Source: RBG-16-66-20 sp039931635 (GTDB taxonomy: Bacteria > Pseudomonadota > Gammaproteobacteria > Burkholderiales > SG8-39). Taken from it: DNA of 10,444 nt. Below are positions 7,274 to 10,444 of this stretch, in pieces. The position numbers and the translations under genes were made by a program. The notes beneath the pieces are model-generated. The model searched no databases and was not told the origin of the DNA. It saw nothing but the letters and a program-made list of their open reading frames with translations. Numbering within the stretch: position 1 is the first letter of the stretch; each line of letters opens with the position of its first letter. The DNA lies in assembly GCA_039931635.1 (NCBI GenBank), contig JBDTRO010000250.1:1-10444 (forward strand), read 5' to 3'.

Positions 7274-8234
7274 GCAGGTACCTGGCCGGGTCCACCGGTT
7301 TGCCGGACTTGCGGATTTCGAAGTGCAGCTTGGGCGCGTCGGCATCGGTGTCGCCCAGTTCCGCGATGCGCTGGCCGCGCGTCACGTTCTGGCCTTCCTT
7401 CACCAGGATCTCGCGATTGTGCGCGTAAACGCTGTTGAAATTATTGTCGTGCTTGATCACGATCAGCTTGCCGTAGCCGCGGATCCCGGTGCCGGTGTAC
7501 ATCACGCGGCCGCCGGCCGCCGCGAGCACCGGGTCGCCCGGCTTGCCGGAGATGTCCAGGCCCTTGTTGTTCGGCTCGGCAAACCCCTGCAGCACCCGGC
7601 CGCGCGCCGGCCAGGCGAATTCGATCGCCTCCGGATCGCGATCCACCGCGGGTTTGGCGGCTTCCGGCTTCGGTTCGAGTTTTGATTCGGGCCGAATTTC
7701 AGATTTGGAGAGCAGGGCAAGATTCTGCTCGGAATACGGCAGCCGCAATGCCTTTGGCGCAGTGATCACGTTGCCTTCGACCGCAGTCTTCGGTGCCACG
7801 GCCCCGGGTTGGCTTGAACCAAGCGGCCGCGACTCGATCTCCTGCGGCGCGCGCGCGGTGCCGACCTGCGCGGCGGCGCGGTCCTCGATGGAGGTGACAC
7901 GCAGTTCCTGGCCGACGCGCAGCTTGGACGGATCGTCCAGCTTGTTCGCCTGCGCGAGCTCGCGGTAGTCGACGCCGTGCTCAAGCGCGATCGAGTAAAG
8001 CGTGTCGCCGCGTCTGACGATGTAGGCGCCCGGCGCACCGGCCGCCGCAGACGTGGGCGACGTGGGTGACGTGGGTGACGTAGCGCCGGGCACCGGCGTC
8101 GGCTGCAGCACCGGCAGCCTGGGCTGCGCCACGGCCGCGGGCCGGCGGTCGTCCACCGGCGCCGGGGAGCGCGAGGCGCAACCGGCCAGCAGTACGGCGC
8201 CAAGAGCTGCGATAAGGGTGATCGGTTGCATCAT
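7257..8234 (-). CDS. nlpD: NlpD-type lipoprotein: LysM plus degenerate M23 peptidase domain
   Basis: NlpD is an envelope lipoprotein that in E. coli activates the amidase AmiC at the septum. The 325-residue product has a lipoprotein signal peptide with lipobox LAGC (lipidated C19). A Thr/Ser/Pro and Ala/Pro-rich linker follows, then a LysM domain at about 70-113 (GAYIVRRGDTLYSIALEHGV) and an M23/LytM domain at about 204-316. The M23 domain is degenerate: the first zinc-ligand histidine is replaced by N223 (NNKGLD, D227 kept), and the first histidine of the HxH motif by K302 (KLHFEIR, H304 kept). This is the pattern of an amidase activator, not a peptidase. Two adjacent ATGs (8234 and 8231) are possible starts; the first overlaps the pcm stop as ATGA. 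It is the last gene of surE-pcm-nlpD here, and no rpoS follows. Confidence 0.94.
   Translation of the reverse strand: MMQPITLIAALGAVLLAGCASRSPAPVDDRRPAAVAQPRLPVLQPTPVPGATSPTSPTSPTSAAAGAPGAYIVRRGDTLYSIALEHGVDYRELAQANKLDDPSKLRVGQELRVTSIEDRAAAQVGTARAPQEIESRPLGSSQPGAVAPKTAVEGNVITAPKALRLPYSEQNLALLSKSEIRPESKLEPKPEAAKPAVDRDPEAIEFAWPARGRVLQGFAEPNNKGLDISGKPGDPVLAAAGGRVMYTGTGIRGYGKLIVIKHDNNFNSVYAHNREILVKEGQNVTRGQRIAELGDTDADAPKLHFEIRKSGKPVDPARYLPSASP
8050..8082 (-). repeat. 9-bp in-frame tandem repeat in nlpD linker
   Basis: Three full copies and one partial copy of the unit GACGTGGG(T/C), in plus-strand orientation, encode the peptide run TSPTSPTSPTS in the linker between the lipid anchor and the LysM domain. 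The unit is a multiple of three, so copy-number change would alter linker length without breaking the frame. Confidence 0.85.
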
Positions 8235-8935
8235 GCCTTTCCGGCGCGCAGCGGAACAAAACGCACCGGCTCCAGCGCGGTCTCCGTGTAGCCGCGCGAA
8301 CCACGCTCGATCAGGATCAGCCTTTGCGCGTCCGCCGCGCCGTCGCGCAACGGCAGGATCATTCTGCCACCGTATGCGAGCTGCTGCAGGAGCGCCTGCG
8401 GCATCTGTGGCGCCGCGGCCGCGACGATGATGGAGTCGAAGGGCGCCATTTTCTCCAGGCCCGCAGCCCCGTCGCCGTGCACCAGGCGCAGGTTCTTCAG
8501 CCGCAGCTCGCGCAGATTGGCGCGCGCCCGCTCGAGCAGTTCGCGGATGCGCTCGATGGAATAGACCTCGGTGGCAACGCTCGCCAGCACCGCCGCCTGG
8601 TAGCCGCAGCCGGTTCCCACTTCGAGCACCTTGCCCGGTTTTCTTCCCTGGATCAGGACTTCGATCATCAGCGCGACCACATAGGGCTGCGAGATGGTCT
8701 GGCCGAAGCCGATCGGCAGCGCGCTGTCCTCGTAGGCGCGGCTGGCGAGCGCCTCCTCGACGAACAGGTGCCGCGGCACGCCCGCCATCGCCTCCAGCAC
8801 GCGCGCGTCCGTGATGCCCTGCTCGCGCAGCCTTGCCACCATTCGAGCGCGGGTACGCTGCGAGGTCATGCCGATGCCGGCGACGTTTCTGCCGGGGCGC
8901 GGCGCGTTCCCGTTGCGGTTCAATTCGCCAGCCAC
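8231..8935 (-). CDS. pcm: Protein-L-isoaspartate O-methyltransferase
   Basis: Pcm uses S-adenosylmethionine to methylate L-isoaspartyl residues formed by protein ageing and so starts their repair. The product is up to 234 residues. ALPIGFGQTISQP (72-84) is the family hallmark near the active site. KVLEVGTGCGYQAAVLA (102-118) is SAM motif I. HGDGAAGL (153-160) and FDSIIVAAAAP (166-176) follow, and the C-terminus EPVRFVPLRAG is typical. The start is uncertain. GTG at 8935 overlaps surE by 16 bases and keeps the GIGMTSQRTRARM stretch, which resembles longer betaproteobacterial Pcm proteins. ATG at 8869 would begin at MTSQRTRARM, as in the shorter enterobacterial form. Neither has a strong ribosome site, and coupling to surE favours the upstream one. 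The stop overlaps the nlpD start. Confidence 0.94.
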   Translation of the reverse strand: MAGELNRNGNAPRPGRNVAGIGMTSQRTRARMVARLREQGITDARVLEAMAGVPRHLFVEEALASRAYEDSALPIGFGQTISQPYVVALMIEVLIQGRKPGKVLEVGTGCGYQAAVLASVATEVYSIERIRELLERARANLRELRLKNLRLVHGDGAAGLEKMAPFDSIIVAAAAPQMPQALLQQLAYGGRMILPLRDGAADAQRLILIERGSRGYTETALEPVRFVPLRAGKA

Positions 8936-9660
8936 GCCTTGACCATCGGCAACTGCGCCGGAAACGTGAGATCGATCTGCAGCGGCGTCACCGACACGCG
9001 TCCGGCGGCCACCGCGTGGAAATCGGTGCCCGGGCCCGAGTCCTGCGCTTCACCCGCGGCGCCGATCCAGAACACCTCGCCGCGCGGCGTCTGCATCTTC
9101 ACCACCGGCTCGGATTTGTGGCGGCGGCCCAGGCGCGTCACTTCAAATTCGCCCATAGCGGCGGGGGGAATGTCGGGCACGTTGACGTTCAGCAGCACCG
9201 GCCTGCCGAACGGCGCCCGGCCGAAGCGCTGCACCAATTGCACCGCCACTGCCGCCGCGGTATCGAAATGCTTGCCGGCCTTGCTGGCGAGCGACACCGC
9301 GATCGACGGCAGGCCGAACAGAAAGCCCTCGGTGGCGGCAGCGACTGTGCCGGAGTAGATCGTGTCGTCGCCCATGTTGGCGCCGAGGTTGATGCCCGAG
9401 ACCACCACGTCGGGCGGCGCACCCAGCAGGCCGGTGAGCGCCAGGTGCACGCAGTCGGTCGGCGTGCCATTTACGTAGTTGAACCCGTTGCCCGCCTTGC
9501 GCACCATGAGGGGCCGGTCCAGGGTGAGCGAGTTGGAAGCGCCGGAGCGGTCGCGCTCGGGGGCGACCACCGTCACTTCGCCCAGCGCGGCAAGGCGCTC
9601 CGCCAGCATCGCGATGCCCGGGGAAAAATAACCGTCGTCATTCGAAACAAGGATGCGCAT
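8920..9660 (-). CDS. surE: 5'/3'-nucleotidase SurE
   Basis: SurE is a divalent-metal-dependent phosphatase that removes phosphate from nucleoside 5'- and 3'-monophosphates (and, in E. coli, acts on short polyphosphate), linked to stationary-phase survival. The 246-residue product begins MRILVSNDDGYFSPGI, the standard family start. Metal ligands are D8 and D9 (SNDDG), S39 (DRSGASNS) and N91 (SGINLGANMG). NGTPTDCVHLAL (64-75) and DDTIYSGTVAAATEG (98-112) are further signatures. The frame is open 22 codons further upstream, but that extension has no family counterpart and would overlap the divergent MFS gene. No clear Shine-Dalgarno precedes the ATG. It is the first gene of surE-pcm-nlpD; the surE-pcm pairing is widely conserved and matches damage repair in resting cells. 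Confidence 0.96.
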   Translation of the reverse strand: MRILVSNDDGYFSPGIAMLAERLAALGEVTVVAPERDRSGASNSLTLDRPLMVRKAGNGFNYVNGTPTDCVHLALTGLLGAPPDVVVSGINLGANMGDDTIYSGTVAAATEGFLFGLPSIAVSLASKAGKHFDTAAAVAVQLVQRFGRAPFGRPVLLNVNVPDIPPAAMGEFEVTRLGRRHKSEPVVKMQTPRGEVFWIGAAGEAQDSGPGTDFHAVAAGRVSVTPLQIDLTFPAQLPMVKAWLAN

Positions 9661-9671
9661 CGCCGGGAATG

Positions 9672-9677
9672 ATTCTA
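9672..9677 (-). promoter_or_regulatory. Candidate -10 box of surE-pcm-nlpD
   Basis: On the minus strand this reads TAGAAT and ends 11 bases before the surE ATG. Transcription would start only about 5 bases before the start codon. No -35 hexamer is recognisable. It forms one arm of a mirrored pair with the box at 9687-9692. Confidence 0.35.
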
Positions 9678-9686
9678 TATGACCGC

Positions 9687-9692
9687 TAGAAT
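9687..9692 (+). promoter_or_regulatory. Candidate -10 box of the MFS transporter gene
   Basis: TAGAAT, within GCTAGAATT, ends 6 bases before the ATG of the transporter gene. If it is used, transcription starts at or next to the start codon and the mRNA would be leaderless. That fits the absence of a Shine-Dalgarno. No -35 hexamer is recognisable. Confidence 0.35.
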
Positions 9693-9698
9693 TGGCCG

Positions 9699-10444
9699 AT
9701 GAGCGTTGCTTTTGCGCAGTCCACACCCGAATCGGCCTACGCCTGGACGCGCCTGCTCACGTCGCTCGCGCTCATGACCATCAGCGGCGTCGGCATGTAC
9801 GCAGTCGCGGTGGCACTGCCGGTGGTGCAGGCCGAATTCGGCATCACGCGCTCGGACGCCTCGCTGCCCTACGCCGCTACCCTGATCGGATTCGGCCTGG
9901 GCGGCATCCTGATGGGACGCATATCCGACCGCTTCGGCGTAATGGCGCCGATTCTCATTGGCGCGGTCTGTCTCGGCCTCGGATTCACGGCCGCAGGCGC
10001 ATCGGGCGGCCTGTGGCAGTTCGCGCTTGCCCAGCTGCTGATCGGTCTGCTCGGGACCTCATCCGCGTTCGCGCCGCTGGTGGCAGACACGTCGATGTGG
10101 TTCACGCGCCGCAGGGGAATCGCCGTGGCGATCTGCGCCAGCGGCAACTACCTGGGCGGCGCAGTGTGGCCGCCTGTGTTGCAACACTATTTCGACGCCG
10201 TCGGCTGGCGGGCGACCTTCACCGGCGTGGGCCTGTTCTGTGCTGCGACCATGATTCCGCTCGCTTTCGTGCTGCGGCGCAAGCCGCCGGTCCTGGATTT
10301 GTCCGGCGAAATAAAATCAGACGCGCGAAAGAAAATCGGCATCCCGCCCAACACCCTGTTCGCGCTGCTGTGCGTCGCGGGCGTAGGCTGCTGCGTCGCG
10401 ATGTCGATGCCGCAGGTGCATATCGTCGCCTACTGCGGCGACCT
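9699..10444 (+). CDS. Major facilitator superfamily transporter, N-terminal part (cut by right window edge)
   Basis: The frame is open from ATG 9699 to the window end; 248 complete codons are visible. The protein has the pattern of an MFS carrier. A hydrophobic segment at about 18-42 is followed by GFGLGGILMGRISDRFG (64-80) with the MFS motif A between helices 2 and 3. Further helices lie at about 82-101, 105-127, 139-160 and 172-192. A charged loop rich in Lys, Arg and Asp (193-215) marks the middle of the protein, and helix 7 begins at about 218. WFTRRRGIAVAICASGNYLG followed by GWRATFTGVG resembles the monocarboxylate/oxalate-formate type of MFS protein, so an organic acid is a possible substrate. 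That is inference only. The gene is divergent from surE with 38 bases between start codons. Confidence 0.88.
   Translation, partial: MSVAFAQSTPESAYAWTRLLTSLALMTISGVGMYAVAVALPVVQAEFGITRSDASLPYAATLIGFGLGGILMGRISDRFGVMAPILIGAVCLGLGFTAAGASGGLWQFALAQLLIGLLGTSSAFAPLVADTSMWFTRRRGIAVAICASGNYLGGAVWPPVLQHYFDAVGWRATFTGVGLFCAATMIPLAFVLRRKPPVLDLSGEIKSDARKKIGIPPNTLFALLCVAGVGCCVAMSMPQVHIVAYCGD

Noticed and set aside
7274..7320. Short GC-rich inverted repeats after mltB (such as AGGTACCT and CCGG pairs) as a terminator
   Set aside because: The arms are short, no T-run follows, and the sequence is coding for the C-terminus of NlpD.
9679..9702. Seven-codon frame MTARIGR whose stop overlaps the MFS start as ATGA, a possible leader peptide
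   Set aside because: It has no ribosome site and overlaps the candidate -10 box, so it may not be transcribed. One short frame of this kind is expected by chance.

Overview
The window looks like ordinary core chromosome from a GC-rich member of the Proteobacteria, most probably a betaproteobacterium. The evidence is the gene content and order (rppH divergent from proS with a lytic transglycosylase behind proS; a surE-pcm-nlpD operon), the protein sequences, and -10 boxes of the form TAGAAT. I see no insertion sequence, tRNA, rRNA, CRISPR array, phage gene or att site. No gap between genes exceeds about 110 bases.

Layout. (1) Positions 1-394, minus strand: the N-terminal part of a rubrerythrin, cut by the window edge. 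(2) 506-1045, minus: rppH, an mRNA 5'-end pyrophosphohydrolase, with a hairpin just past its stop codon. (3) 1126-7273, plus: a tightly packed five-gene run of proS (prolyl-tRNA synthetase), a small secreted SLT-family lytic transglycosylase, a DUF58 membrane protein, a TgpA-type membrane transglutaminase-like protein, and mltB. Every junction overlaps (three ATGA overlaps and one of 20 bases), so translation is probably coupled along the run. (4) 7257-9660, minus: the operon surE-pcm-nlpD, whose 3' end overlaps the 3' end of mltB by 17 bases. (5) 9699 to the right edge, plus: a major facilitator superfamily transporter, divergent from surE across only 38 bases.

Common theme. Five of the nine genes act on or around the periplasmic cell wall: two lytic transglycosylases of different families, the DUF58/TgpA pair, and NlpD, whose degenerate peptidase domain should activate an amidase rather than cut peptidoglycan itself. 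The rest are housekeeping, repair and stress genes (ProRS, RppH, SurE, Pcm, rubrerythrin) and one transporter.

I found no convincing new system. The points most worth a second look are the lack of rpoS next to nlpD, the lack of a MoxR ATPase gene next to the DUF58/TgpA pair, the very short surE/MFS divergent region with mirrored TAGAAT boxes that could give leaderless transcripts, and the coupling of a tRNA synthetase gene to a set of cell-wall genes.
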